64,000 nt of DNA from Desulfococcaceae bacterium HSG9 (GCA_030378005.1 JAUCGF010000076.1:32952-96951), one strand, 5' to 3'. Counted from the first letter of the stretch, positions 47,358 through 56,645 are shown. Program-made: numbers and translations. The notes: generated by a model from the sequence alone, not told the origin.

Positions 47358-47360
47358 GAT

Positions 47361-47852
47361 CTAAATGTCCTTATTTTTTTTGTCTGAATTGGTAACATCC
47401 GGATGATCCGCTGTTTTTTCGGAAATTGGGACGTTATTATCATTTTCAGCAGGCGGCGTCAGCGGCGCATCTGTCATTTCATCGCTTTGATCATCAGAAA
47501 AAGATGATGGCTTGGATGAATCGACGTCCTTATACTGATCGGCTTTGTCCCGATCTGCTTTGTCTGGGTTATCATCCGCCACAGCCTCCCCTTCAGTTTT
47601 TATATCGGCTACGGCCTTTTTTTTGCCAGCAGACGGTTTATCCGTATCAGAATTCATGTCATCAAAGGCGTTTTTGACGTCCGTCAGTTCACTATCAATT
47701 TGCATTGATTCTTTCAGATCGCTTGTGGCCTGTTTAAATTCACCCAATGCACGCCCCAAAGATTTAGCCAAACCAGGCAGCTTCTTGGGACCGATAACAA
47801 TCAGCGCTATTCCCAAAATCAACAATATTTCCGGCATCCCCATGCCAAACAT
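47361..47852 (-). CDS. tatB: twin-arginine translocase TatA/TatB family protein
   Basis: This 163-residue protein has a single N-terminal membrane helix (GMPEILLILGIALIVIGPKK), the hinge LPGLAKSLGRALGEFKQATS, an amphipathic helix and a long acidic, Ser/Asp-rich tail (SDDQSDEMTDAPLTPPAEND). The Glu after the N-terminal helix start and the length favour TatB over TatA, but this is not certain. AAGGAGAT precedes the ATG. It lies immediately upstream of tatC. Confidence 0.88.
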   Translation of the reverse strand: MFGMGMPEILLILGIALIVIGPKKLPGLAKSLGRALGEFKQATSDLKESMQIDSELTDVKNAFDDMNSDTDKPSAGKKKAVADIKTEGEAVADDNPDKADRDKADQYKDVDSSKPSSFSDDQSDEMTDAPLTPPAENDNNVPISEKTADHPDVTNSDKKNKDI

Positions 47853-48054
47853 AAAACAATCTCCTTTTTAATGAATGTTCAGGTTATAATTTAAAATAGT
47901 CTTTTAACCAGTTTACACCAAAGAGTCAACACCTTTAGGGCATCAGTTTCAGGTTTCAGGTTTCAAGACGTTGCTTTTGAGTTCCGAACCTTGACGAAAT
48001 ACGGTTTTCGCTATAAATTACCCGAAATATGATATTAATAAAAACAGACCAAAA

Positions 48055-48084
48055 GCAAAGGAGTGCTGAACTTACAGTTTAGCA
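48055..48084. repeat. 30-bp repeat, inverted partner at 50632-50661
   Basis: The sequence begins GCAAAGGAGTGCTGAACTTA and occurs again, as an exact reverse complement, at 50632-50661. The two copies bracket the NarL-type kinase and its regulator (about 2.5 kb). Confidence 0.8.
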
Positions 48085-48110
48085 AAGCGTCCCTTTCTTA
48101 TGTTTGACGC

Positions 48111-48292
48111 AAATGAAGGATGTCAAAACCTTAAATCTTGCTCTTACTCTTGCTCTTGCTCTATTGCTGTAATAAACATCAATTAACGTATGGATTAAGA
48201 GCAAGATAAAAAGCAAGAAAAATGGCCTAAATTAGAACCAAGTCCCAAACTTCAAACTGACAAGCCATAAATGAGGATGTCAAAACCTTAAT
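48111..48292. repeat. direct repeat and CTCTTG/CAAGAG word cluster upstream of the kinase gene
   Basis: AAATGAaGGATGTCAAAACC (then TTAA) occurs at 48111-48135 and, without one A, at 48269-48292, directly against the kinase ATG at 48293. Between them is an imperfect inverted repeat of CTCTTGCTCTTG-type words (48136-48162 and 48194-48217), related to that at 6142-6207. No promoter or gene is evident in 47853-48292 beyond these. Confidence 0.55.
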
Positions 48293-49645
48293 ATGAATAA
48301 AAACGATAAACCAAGCTATAAGGAACTGGAACAGCAAGTTGTTGAACTTCGACAAGATGCGGCAGAGTGTAAACAAACCGAGACGCGCATCCGCCATTTA
48401 AACACGGTTCTGGCGTCTAACCGCGATGTCAACCGTCTGATCACTAAAGAAAATAATCGTAATCGCCTGATTCGGGGTATCTGTGACAGTCTGATAAAAC
48501 ATCGCGGTTATCATAGTGTGTGGATTGTTCTTATTGATGCCGACCATAGGGTTTTTGCAAGTGCTGAAGCCGGATTGGAAGGTGATTTCAATGAAATTAT
48601 AACGAAAATTAACCAAGGTGAACTGTTTTATTGCTGTAAAAACGTGCTTCATCAAAACAATTTGATGATGATCACGGATCCGGCTGAATCCTGTATGGAT
48701 TGCCCCTTGTCCTATTTATACGAAAACAGAGGCGCGTTGGCCGCCCGGTTGGAACATGGCGATAAAATTTACGGATTGTTAACGGTTTCAGTGCCAGCGG
48801 CGTTTAGTAAGGACGCCGAAGAACAGGCCTTATTCAGAAGTGTTGCCAATGATATCGGGTTTGCGCTGCACCATATTGAGATGGCAAAGGAGCGCCAGGC
48901 CGCCGCCGATGAACTTCAAAAAGCACATGCCGATTTGGAACACCGCGTCAAAGAACGCACCCGCACGCTGGAAAAACTCTCTTCCAAATTGATCAACGCT
49001 CAAGAAGAGGAACGCAAACGTATTGCCGGCGATCTGCATGACGGCATCGGACAAACCTTGTCAGCCGTAAAATTCATGGTGGAAACCGTATTGGAACAAC
49101 TCCGCGGCAAAGTTCCGGAAACGGAACTCTGTTCGCTGGAAACACTGATTCCCATGCTTCAAAAAGCCACCGAAGAAGTGCGCACGATTGTTATGAATCT
49201 GCGACCGTCGATTTTAGATGATTTGGGCATTTTGGCGACTATCGGATGGTTTTGCCGCAATTTCGAAAGCATTTATTCCGGTATCCGGATTGAAAAGCAA
49301 ATCAGTATCCGCGAAAATGAGGTTCCGGATGACCTTAAAACGGTCATTTTTCGAGTGATGCAGGAAGCGATGAACAATGTGGCCAAACACAGCAATGCCG
49401 ATTATGTAATCATCCGTCTAAGTAAAAAAGTGGATTCCATCGAACTGCTGATTCGCGACAATGGCAGGGGCTTTGATGTTCCGCGAGCACGCTCCCACGC
49501 CTTTTCAGAAAAAGGCGCGGGGTTGGCCAATATGAAAGAGCGCACCGAACTTTCCGATGGCACATTTCAGACCGAGTCAGCGTCAGGGAACGGCGTGGCT
49601 GTTCGAGCGGCCTGGCCCTATAAGTGTGAACTGCCGTCAGCTTAG
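48293..49645 (+). CDS. GAF-domain NarL-type sensor histidine kinase
   Basis: This is a soluble 450-residue kinase. It has an N-terminal coiled coil, a GAF-like domain (GICDSLIKHRGYHSVWIVLI, with a CMDCPLSYLYENRG cysteine pair), a second coiled coil, a HisKA_3 phospho-acceptor helix (EEERKRIAGDLHDGIGQTLS) and an HATPase domain (RVMQEAMNNVAKHSNADYVI, DNGRGFDVPRARSHAFSEKG). The HisKA_3 class pairs with LuxR/NarL regulators, and such a gene lies convergently at 49820-50476. The cysteines could bind a cofactor or metal, but this is inference. Confidence 0.9.
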   Translation: MNKNDKPSYKELEQQVVELRQDAAECKQTETRIRHLNTVLASNRDVNRLITKENNRNRLIRGICDSLIKHRGYHSVWIVLIDADHRVFASAEAGLEGDFNEIITKINQGELFYCCKNVLHQNNLMMITDPAESCMDCPLSYLYENRGALAARLEHGDKIYGLLTVSVPAAFSKDAEEQALFRSVANDIGFALHHIEMAKERQAAADELQKAHADLEHRVKERTRTLEKLSSKLINAQEEERKRIAGDLHDGIGQTLSAVKFMVETVLEQLRGKVPETELCSLETLIPMLQKATEEVRTIVMNLRPSILDDLGILATIGWFCRNFESIYSGIRIEKQISIRENEVPDDLKTVIFRVMQEAMNNVAKHSNADYVIIRLSKKVDSIELLIRDNGRGFDVPRARSHAFSEKGAGLANMKERTELSDGTFQTESASGNGVAVRAAWPYKCELPSA

Positions 49646-49670
49646 GCGGCGGAGTGCAAGCTTTAGAAAT

Positions 49671-49798
49671 GTAGGGTGCGTTAGCGAAGCGTAACGCACC
49701 CTACCAGCTGGTTCCCATGCTTTGCGTGGGAACCCTTTCAGGCGATGATTGCCGTTCTGCCTGACGCAGAGCGTTCCCACGCGAAGCGTGGGAACGAG
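49671..49798. repeat. GTAGGGTGCG palindrome plus GTTCCCAYGC palindromes
   Basis: A short copy of the GTAGGGTGCGTTAG/CTAACGCACCCTAC family (49671-49704) is followed by two palindromes, GGTTCCCATGCTTTGCGTGG (49710-49734) and GCGTTCCCACGCGAAGCGTG (49771-49798). They lie between the convergent kinase and regulator genes and may form the transcription end for both. Confidence 0.65.
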
Positions 49799-49819
49799 AT
49801 CGTGCAGCGGGAAAATCGG

Positions 49820-50476
49820 TTACATCGTAATCAACCCTTTTTCCATAGCAAACGCCGTAACGGCGGACGCATTGTGCAAATTCAGTTTTTTCATCATATT
49901 GGCGCGATGTTTTTCCGCCGTTTTAATGCTGATACACAGATAATCCGCAATATCTTTGTTTTTATGGCCTTCGGCGACCAATTTCAAAATCTGGCGCTCG
50001 CGTCTGGTCAACCTGTCAAAAGCGGATTGCGCCGGAGCGGGAGTTTTGCCTTTCAGATAGCCGTTCACCAGGGTTTCCGAAATTCCGGGACTGATGTAAG
50101 GACGTCCGGCCAAAACATTTTCAAGCGCGATTTGCAGTTCCGCATGAGTGGCGTCTTTTAACAAATAGCCGTCAGCGCCGGATTTCAACGCTTCAAATAC
50201 ATACTCTTCCGCTTTATGCACGGTCAGCACCAATATTTTCGTATCCGGACAGATGCTCTTGATTTCGGCAATCGCATCCAGACCGTCCATTTTGGGCATG
50301 GAAAGGTCTATCAACATCAAATCAGGCAAAAGCCGGGCCGCTGTTTTAATAGCTTCCAATCCGTTTTCCGCTTCTCCTGCAATTTTGTATTCGGCATGGG
50401 AAGACAGCAGGGAGCGCAATCCCTCTCTTAAAATACGATGATCTTCGGCAATGACAAGACGATAGGTTCGGGGCAT
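49820..50476 (-). CDS. NarL/FixJ-family response regulator
   Basis: This 218-residue protein has an N-terminal receiver (LVIAEDHRILREGLRSLLSS, phospho-acceptor in LMLIDLSMPKMDGLDAIAEI, Lys in GADGYLLKDATHAELQ). A C-terminal LuxR-type DNA-binding domain follows (FDRLTRRERQILKLVAEGHK, IADYLCISIKTAEKHRANMM). It pairs by class with the HisKA_3 kinase facing it. The two are convergent rather than an operon. The region upstream of its start (50477-50913) has no gene and contains one arm of the 30-bp inverted repeat. Confidence 0.94.
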   Translation of the reverse strand: MPRTYRLVIAEDHRILREGLRSLLSSHAEYKIAGEAENGLEAIKTAARLLPDLMLIDLSMPKMDGLDAIAEIKSICPDTKILVLTVHKAEEYVFEALKSGADGYLLKDATHAELQIALENVLAGRPYISPGISETLVNGYLKGKTPAPAQSAFDRLTRRERQILKLVAEGHKNKDIADYLCISIKTAEKHRANMMKKLNLHNASAVTAFAMEKGLITM

Positions 50477-50631
50477 GGTTTTTTATGTTCCTCAAAATCC
50501 TTTTTCAGTACCAAATGAAGGAAGCCTTAATTTTCTGCAAGTTATAACATCATCTGAAGTGAATCACAATAAAAAAACCAGGCCGGCTTATACGGATTGC
50601 GCCTGATACCGTATATGCCTTTTCAAAAGAA

Positions 50632-50661
50632 TGCTAAACTGTAAGTTCAGCACTCCTTTGC
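50632..50661. repeat. 30-bp repeat, inverted partner at 48055-48084
   Basis: Exact reverse complement of the sequence at 48055-48084. It lies upstream of the response-regulator gene, so the pair brackets the two-component system. Confidence 0.8.
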
Positions 50662-50913
50662 CAGTATCTCATAAAAACTTGATTGGCGGAATTAAAGAAT
50701 GAACAGAATTCTGAACATTCTGAAATTCTGTAAATTCTGATTCAGACAATTAAAGCAAGGCTGAATCCATAGAAAAAGTGCAAACCGCTTTCAGATCAAA
50801 ATAAAGAGTAAATTTTTCTTTACTTTTAAAATGAAATGCTTTATTATCTTTTATCTGTCGCAAACAGTATAATACGGCGGCGCATCTGCAAAAAAGCATA
50901 TTTCGACGATTAT

Positions 50914-51064
50914 CAATAGATGGAAAATGCCTGAAAATACGTCAGGGAGCGCAAAAATTAAGCGAAGCGGTTTTTTGCCGGCCCCTGAATCCGCAACCTT
51001 TCCGGGTGGCGATGCAAAAAATCGCTTCGCTTAATTTTTGTGTTCCTGAACTTTCCATCTGCTG
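50914..51064. mobile_element. MITE-like element, copy 3, flanked by ATTAT target duplication
   Basis: This 151-bp element begins CAATAGATGGAAAATGCC and ends CTTTCCATCTGCTG, with ATTAT at 50909-50913 and again at 51065-51069. Its interior (GCAAAAATTAAGCGAAGCGG ... CGCTTCGCTTAATTTTTG) aligns with the reverse complement of copy 1 (10612-10764) over the full length with scattered mismatches. No coding capacity. Confidence 0.85.
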
Positions 51065-51214
51065 ATTATTTTTTCCATAATGTCTGCAATCTTTTCCATC
51101 TTTATCAATCAATCAAAAGGTATGCATCTATGAAATTCAGGCAGGCCCCTTTAATATTATACGCCGGTCGTTCTCCGCCTTTGCGGCCTGAGGAGAATGA
51201 ACGGTAACCCCGTT

Positions 51215-51312
51215 GTAGGGTGCGTTAGCAAAGCGTAACGCACCATATCAATATTAAAACACAATTTATTAATTATTTTGGTGCGTTACGGCTGTCACCT
51301 GACACACCCTAT
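51215..51312. repeat. GTAGGGTGCG palindromic element, divergent full copy
   Basis: GTAGGGTGCGTTAGCAAAGC at the left and a degenerate GTGCGTTACGGCTGTCACCT ... ACACCCTAT at the right flank an AATATTAAAA core, as in the copies at 56541 and 61701. A hairpin (GTTACGAGG / CCTCGTAAC, 51318-51340, followed by a T-run) adjoins it. The stretch 51070-51410 otherwise shows no gene. Confidence 0.7.
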
Positions 51313-51410
51313 TAGCTGTTACGAGGCTTCACCTCGTAACAAATTTTTTATCAGGCCATTTTTCAATTTTTTGCAACAACCGTAAGCCATTAAATTTAAT
51401 ATGTTTTGGT

Positions 51411-53276
51411 ATGACTTACTTGGCAACGGACACATTAATTGACAACTGGCCAGACAACATAATAAGGAGAAAGAACATTTACAAGAAGTTAAGTATCCAT
51501 TTGTTTATCGTCGCCTTTGCGATGCTGGCTATCATCTCCGGTTCAGAGGCATTCGCCTCGGCCGACTATCTGTATGTCACGAATGACGGAAACAACACTG
51601 TCACTCGGATGAACTTGGATGATACAACACTCGTTGTAAACCTGAACCTGGACGGCCTGCTCAACAATCCGAAAGGAATAGCCCTGGACGCGGCCGGAGG
51701 CAAAATGTATATCGCGAATTCGGACAGCGACAACATTATCCAGGCAAACCTTGATGGAACCGGGGGCAAAAACCTCGGGAGCCTGGGCAACACACTTGTC
51801 ACTCCGTGGGCTATAGCCCTGGACTTGACCAAAGGCCACATGTATGTCGTGAGTCAAAAAGGAGGAGAGGGCCGCGTCAGCCGGGCAAATCTGGATGGAA
51901 CCCAAGGCCAAACCCTCGTGGAAAACCTAAACACCCTATACACGCCTACTGAGGCCTTTAATCCGATGCAAATAGCTCTGGATGTAGCCGCGGGCAATAT
52001 GTATATCATTGTTGAGAACGGCAACGTCTTCCGGATAAGCCTGGATGGATCCAATGTAACCGTCTTCGATTCGGATAACGCAGCGGGTGGTATAGCCCTG
52101 GCCGGGGGCAAGATGTATATCACGCATCCCAATGACGCGCTTGACTCCACCAACACCAACCTTCGCTGGGTCACCCAGTCGAACATGGATGCTACTACGG
52201 GTAAAATAGATTTGCTGAGAGACAACTTCACGCTCAGAATACCGTATAACATTACCCTGGACACGGACGCGGGCTACATGTATGTCGCGAATAACGGCAA
52301 CAACACTGTCACCCGGGCAAATCTTCTGGATGGAGGCGAGCCCAAAGCCTTCGACATGGGCGGCCATCTCAATAAACCGTTTGGCGTAGCCCTGCTTTAT
52401 TACTTTTACTCTCCGCCGCCTCCTGTTCCGGAAGTGATCAATGTGACTTCGACAGCGACATCCGGCACTTACTCTGTCGGTTCGGTCATTGAGATCACCA
52501 TTGGTTTCAGCTATCTGGTCTGGGTTAAAGGAATACCGTCGTTGGCGCTGAATACCGGCGGGCCTGTCCCCGGACATGCCTATTACAGCGGTGGCAGCGG
52601 AACGAAAATAATAACTTTTCAATATACGGTTGCCGTCGGCGATGACATCACCAAACTGGATTACTGGAGCCAATGGGCGCTGGAATTGAATGGCGGTCAG
52701 ATGTACAGCAACGAGGGCGTGGACGTCGTTTTGGACCTGCCGGTTCCAGGTGAATCGGGTTCACTGGGAAATAACACGACACTGGGCATACTTGGCACGC
52801 TTTATCCGCTGTACCGGTTTTACAGCCCGGGCTTGTTAAAACATTTGTTTACGGCGGATGAAAATGAAAAAGAGTATATCCTTGCGAACATGGCCGATGT
52901 CTGGAAGCTTGAGGACTCTCCTTACAGTGTCTTTCTCCCGTGGCAATATAATGCTGCCGCTCAGGAACTGAAAGACACCCTCATGGCGGTTCATCGTTTT
53001 TACAATGCGGCGTTGCAGACGCATCTTTACACTGTCGATACAAATGAAACAGCGCATCTGAACGCCGGGGCCGCGGAAACCGGGTGGGGGGCTGAAGGTC
53101 CTGTATTCTATGTTCCGGTCGGCAATCCGGAGGGCGCCATACCCGTGTATCGCTTTTACAACAAAAATTTAAAAGTGCATCTCTTCACGGTCGATGAAAA
53201 TGAGAAAACTCATCTTATCGAAACGGCCGGTGATGTGTGGCGTTTTGAGGATGTCGCTTATTACGCTTATCCTTAA
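51411..53276 (+). CDS. secreted beta-propeller protein with DUF5648-type C-terminus
   Basis: This 621-residue predicted secreted protein has a hydrophobic signal at about residues 27-50 (LSIHLFIVAFAMLAIISGSE). Residues 50-340 hold about six propeller-like repeats (DYLYVTNDGNNTVTRMNLDD, IALDAAGGKMYIANSDSDNI) related to NHL/YWTD propellers. Residues about 345-450 are an Ig-like segment (TATSGTYSVGSVIEITIGFS). The C-terminus has three DUF5648-like repeats (YRFYSPGLLKHLFTADENEK, HRFYNAALQTHLYTVDTNET, YRFYNKNLKVHLFTVDENEK). It could bind carbohydrates or cell-wall material; this is inference. The exact start is uncertain because the N-terminal 25 residues lack a clear ribosome site. Confidence 0.8.
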   Translation: MTYLATDTLIDNWPDNIIRRKNIYKKLSIHLFIVAFAMLAIISGSEAFASADYLYVTNDGNNTVTRMNLDDTTLVVNLNLDGLLNNPKGIALDAAGGKMYIANSDSDNIIQANLDGTGGKNLGSLGNTLVTPWAIALDLTKGHMYVVSQKGGEGRVSRANLDGTQGQTLVENLNTLYTPTEAFNPMQIALDVAAGNMYIIVENGNVFRISLDGSNVTVFDSDNAAGGIALAGGKMYITHPNDALDSTNTNLRWVTQSNMDATTGKIDLLRDNFTLRIPYNITLDTDAGYMYVANNGNNTVTRANLLDGGEPKAFDMGGHLNKPFGVALLYYFYSPPPPVPEVINVTSTATSGTYSVGSVIEITIGFSYLVWVKGIPSLALNTGGPVPGHAYYSGGSGTKIITFQYTVAVGDDITKLDYWSQWALELNGGQMYSNEGVDVVLDLPVPGESGSLGNNTTLGILGTLYPLYRFYSPGLLKHLFTADENEKEYILANMADVWKLEDSPYSVFLPWQYNAAAQELKDTLMAVHRFYNAALQTHLYTVDTNETAHLNAGAAETGWGAEGPVFYVPVGNPEGAIPVYRFYNKNLKVHLFTVDENEKTHLIETAGDVWRFEDVAYYAYP

Positions 53277-53282
53277 TTGTAC

Positions 53283-53349
53283 AAAAATCGGGTTTCTGAA
53301 GTTGTGAAAATCGACAGGAATTGCGATTTTCGAGAAACCCGATTTTTTT
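53283..53349 (+). terminator. intrinsic terminator of the propeller gene
   Basis: Outer arms AAAAATCGGGTTTCT and AGAAACCCGATTTTT enclose an inner hairpin (GAAAATCG / CGATTTTC) and end in a T-run, 7 bases after the stop codon. This is a strong Rho-independent terminator form. Confidence 0.8.
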
Positions 53350-53374
53350 GGATAGTAATTTGTTGTAATTATTA

Positions 53375-53412
53375 CGGTGCGTTACGGCTATCGCCTAACG
53401 CACCCTACTTGC
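53375..53412. repeat. half copy of the GTAGGGTGCG palindromic element
   Basis: CGGTGCGTTACGGCTATCGC followed by CTAACGCACCCTACTTGC matches the right half of the elements at 56541-56645 and 61701-61798; the left half is missing. Confidence 0.7.
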
Positions 53413-53466
53413 TCCAATTCCCATACTACATCGCGATTGCAAGAATTGCCGGTTATAATTCCACGC

Positions 53467-53652
53467 CTACAGCCCCGGGCGGCACGATAGAATCGGCGTG
53501 CCGATTCCCGCAAGAAACAGCAGTGTGGCCATACACAGGGCAAATTCAAGGCTCATGATGCGTCCTCCTCTAATTTATCTTCCGATTTCTCCTCAGAAAC
53601 ACCATGTCGCGCAATCCTGACAAACCGCGAGGCATAAGCCAAAACAGCGGTG
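53467..53652 (-). pseudogene. relic of two coupled membrane-protein genes (possibly TRAP DctQ/DctM)
   Basis: On the minus strand a start-less tail (ITAVLAYASRFVRIARHGVS, then EEKSEDKLEEDAS) ends in TGA overlapping an ATG (ATGA). The following 29-codon frame opens MSLEFALCMATLLFLAGIGT and then stops. An overlapping small-permease tail and a large-permease N-terminus is the arrangement of TRAP DctQ-DctM genes, but the match is short and I am not sure. Both are fragments. The rest of 53413-53970 shows no gene. Confidence 0.3.
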
Positions 53653-53970
53653 ATTCGGAATTCAGGATTGCCACCACAGAATGATTCGATATAATGCCGC
53701 CGGATACAAATTCCTCAACATAACTCACAAAGAGATAGAGGGGAAGAAATGCTACGAGTTGATTGGAAGAAGCACTCCTTGTAATATTTGTGCCATTACA
53801 GTTCCGATCTGATTGTCAACAGCTTTCCGCATCTTAATCTTATCTTGACTATCAATACGTTTTGTTCTAAATTTTTGTTTATCAGCATTTTGGCCATTGC
53901 AGCGTATTCTTTCAGAAACGATAATCAAGGCCCTTATAATAACATCATACAACAAGGAGGAATCCATATT

Positions 53971-54168
53971 ATGAAACGGAAAATTTTGATAGTATCAGTT
54001 CTGGCGATTTTTTTGTGCGGATGCGTGGCGGGCATCGGTTCAGATACCATAGAACTGCCCAGCGTCGGACAAGAATTGATCGATTTGAAAAAAGCGCGGG
54101 ATCAAGGCGCTATTAATGATGAAGAGTATGTCGAATTAAAACAGAAAATAATGGAAATGAAAAAATAA
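53971..54168 (+). CDS. small lipoprotein with SHOCT-like tail
   Basis: This 65-residue protein starts at the ATG at 53971 after AAGGAGG. The lipobox is LCGC (ILIVSVLAIFLCGCVAGIGS). The C-terminal helix ELIDLKKARDQGAINDEEYV, then ELKQKIMEM, resembles the SHOCT motif (short C-terminal domain). A longer in-frame start at 53788 is less likely since the ribosome site belongs to this ATG. It lies 99 bases upstream of the hybrid kinase gene. Its role is unknown. Confidence 0.8.
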   Translation: MKRKILIVSVLAIFLCGCVAGIGSDTIELPSVGQELIDLKKARDQGAINDEEYVELKQKIMEMKK

Positions 54169-54267
54169 ACGCTTCTGGAAATGGGCTTTAACTCTGACTA
54201 TGAAAATATATTTTATTAAATTTTAGCAAGTTTCAGTGCGCTTTTATAATATAAGGAGAAAACCGCA

Positions 54268-56541
54268 ATGTCAGATTTCTTTAAACTATTAACTCCAGTT
54301 ACATATTGGATATTGATTGCTTTATGGTCTTTCATTCTCTTTTTTTATATGAGGAAGATGTGGAGAAGCAAAACAAAACGTCTGTTCCTAACTTTAATTA
54401 TCATTCTTGCTATTGACGCATTTCGCACTTTGTTCGAGAGCATCTATTTTGGTATCTGGTACACATCACTGGCAGGTTTGCTCCCTAAATATATCGCCGT
54501 TTTTCTTATGCGTCCTGAAATGGTTATTATACCAAAATTAATAAACGTGATTGCAGCTATAGTTGTGATTGCGCTTTTGCTTAAACGGTGGCTTCCTAAT
54601 GAAGAAGAAGAAAAAATTCGAATGGGGAACACACTGCAAAAAAGTGAAGAAAAATTCAAAACGCTCTTTGAGCAAGCGGGCGACTATATTCTTTTGATAG
54701 AGGTCACAGAAGACAACGGCCTTGTCATTGCTGACGCAAACCAAGCCGCTTGTGATATTCACGGATATACTCGTGAAGAGTTCATCGGCAAACCTATCTG
54801 GTCCATCGACAGGGGGTTGGACAAAGAGCAAGGGCGAGCCCTTCTGGACAAGATAATGTCCGGTGAATCGGTTATGTTTGAGACTGCCCACCAAAAGAAA
54901 GATGGAACGATATTCCCGATTGAAGTTTCTGCTAAACTTCTCGACATCGGCGACGGTTCATCTCTTATTATCTCCATCGAACGCGACATGACCGAACGCA
55001 AGCGGACACAAGACGCGTTGCGGGAAAGTGAAGAGAATCTCCGCACGATTCTTAACTCTATTGGCGATGCCGTGATAGCCGCGGATTTAAATGGCAGAAT
55101 TATTCAAATAAATCCGATAGCTGAAAAACTCACTGGCTGGAAGTTTGCAGAATCAGAAGGGATGCAGCTTACCAAAGTATTTAATATCATTGATGCCCAA
55201 ACGCGTAAAGTCACTGAAAACCCGGTTGAGAAAGTGCTTGCTACCGGGAAAATAACGGGTTTTGCCAAACACACCGTATTGATTTCCAAAGACAGAACAG
55301 AATATAAGATTGCTGACTCCGGCGCGCCCATTAAAGATGCCCGCGGGAATATTACCGGTGTTGTGCTGGTGTTTCGGGATGTGACCGAGGAATACCGTAT
55401 GCAGGAAGAACTTCAGAAAATGCAGAAACTTGAGAGTATCGGAACTATGGCCGGCGGTATTGCGCATGATTTCAACAATATTATGATGGGATTGTTTGGT
55501 AATCTTTCAATGGCCAAAGTAAAAATTCCCAAAGATAATCCGGGGTTCAAGTTCCTTGAAAAAGCGGAAAACTCTATGAGCAGGGCCACTCATCTTGCCA
55601 GGCAGTTGCTCACCTTTGCAAAAGGCGGAGAACCGGTTAAGGATAACATCAGAATTGACACACTTGTAGAGGAAGTCGTGCGTTTTGATCTTTCAGGCAG
55701 CAATGTGATGCCCGTTTTTAAGCAGGCGGAAGACCTGTGGATCGCTGAAGTGGACAAGGGGCAAGTGCAACAAGCTCTTTCCAACCTCACTATAAATGCC
55801 AATCAGGCAATGCCCGATGGCGGACATCTGTATATCACACTGGAAAATGCAGACATTTCAAAGGGCGCTGTTCCAAATCTCAATCAGGAAAAATTTATCA
55901 AAGTCACAGTGCGCGATGAGGGAACAGGTATAACTCAGAAGCACCTTGATCGAATATTCGATCCCTATTTCAGCACTAAACAGACAGGCAGCGGTCTGGG
56001 GCTGGCAACAACCTATTCAATTATAAGCAAACACGGAGGCCATATAAGTGTTGACTCGGAACTCGGCAACGGTACAACCTTCACGATTTATCTGCCGGCT
56101 TCTGCATTGCGACAACTGCCTGAAACAAATCAACCAGTGTCAGAACCATCGACAAGAAAACGAAACTTCACAATACTTGTTATGGATGATGAGGAAATTA
56201 TTTGTGATGTTGTCACAGAAATACTGGAATCAAGCGGATATTCAGTTGAGACCGCATCTGACGGAAAACAGGCAATAAAGATGTACCAACAGTCAATGGA
56301 TGCGGGACAGCCTTTTGACGGTGTCATCATGGACCTTACAATCCCCGGCGGCATCGGTGGAAAAGATGCCATCAAAGATATTCTGGAAATTGATCCGGCA
56401 GCCGTGGTCATTGTTTCCAGCGGATACTGCGATGATCCTGTGATGGCAAACTATGCTGAATACGGCTTCAAAGGCGTTGCCGCAAAACCGTACACCATGG
56501 ACAAGCTGACAGAAGTATTGAATCGGACTCTGAAAAAATAG
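54268..56541 (+). CDS. multi-PAS hybrid histidine kinase, membrane-bound
   Basis: This 757-residue sensor has three N-terminal membrane helices (YWILIALWSFILFFYM, LFLTLIIILAIDAF, LINVIAAIVVIALLL) and two PAS domains (FKTLFEQAGDYILLIEVTED and LRTILNSIGDAVIAADLNGR). HisKA follows with the phospho-His in GTMAGGIAHDFNNIMMGLFG, then HATPase (VRDEGTGITQKHLDRIFDPY, GSGLGLATTYSIISKHGG) and a C-terminal receiver (FTILVMDDEEIICDVVTEIL, phospho-acceptor in GVIMDLTIPGGIGGKDAIKD). AAGGAG precedes the ATG. Its TAG stop touches a GTAGGGTGCG palindromic element: the final G is the element's first base. The output target is not encoded nearby. Confidence 0.92.
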   Translation: MSDFFKLLTPVTYWILIALWSFILFFYMRKMWRSKTKRLFLTLIIILAIDAFRTLFESIYFGIWYTSLAGLLPKYIAVFLMRPEMVIIPKLINVIAAIVVIALLLKRWLPNEEEEKIRMGNTLQKSEEKFKTLFEQAGDYILLIEVTEDNGLVIADANQAACDIHGYTREEFIGKPIWSIDRGLDKEQGRALLDKIMSGESVMFETAHQKKDGTIFPIEVSAKLLDIGDGSSLIISIERDMTERKRTQDALRESEENLRTILNSIGDAVIAADLNGRIIQINPIAEKLTGWKFAESEGMQLTKVFNIIDAQTRKVTENPVEKVLATGKITGFAKHTVLISKDRTEYKIADSGAPIKDARGNITGVVLVFRDVTEEYRMQEELQKMQKLESIGTMAGGIAHDFNNIMMGLFGNLSMAKVKIPKDNPGFKFLEKAENSMSRATHLARQLLTFAKGGEPVKDNIRIDTLVEEVVRFDLSGSNVMPVFKQAEDLWIAEVDKGQVQQALSNLTINANQAMPDGGHLYITLENADISKGAVPNLNQEKFIKVTVRDEGTGITQKHLDRIFDPYFSTKQTGSGLGLATTYSIISKHGGHISVDSELGNGTTFTIYLPASALRQLPETNQPVSEPSTRKRNFTILVMDDEEIICDVVTEILESSGYSVETASDGKQAIKMYQQSMDAGQPFDGVIMDLTIPGGIGGKDAIKDILEIDPAAVVIVSSGYCDDPVMANYAEYGFKGVAAKPYTMDKLTEVLNRTLKK

Positions 56542-56645
56542 CAAGTAGGGTGCGTTAGCGAAGCGTAACGCACCATTGTAATATTAAAAGCGATTGGGAA
56601 AAAAATTCGGTGCGTTACGGCTGCCGCCTAACGCACCCTACTTGC
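56541..56645. repeat. GTAGGGTGCG palindromic element, full copy
   Basis: This 105-bp element runs from GCAAGTAGGGTGCGTTAGCG to GCCTAACGCACCCTACTTGC and has an AATATTAAAAGCGATT core. It lies between the kinase stop and the restriction-modification start. I see no target-site duplication. An upstream TTG-started extension of the downstream gene into this element is an artefact. Confidence 0.85.

Noticed and set aside
53277..53558. 93-codon plus-strand frame after the propeller gene
   Set aside because: It passes through the terminator hairpin and the GTAGGGTGCG half repeat, so it is not a gene.
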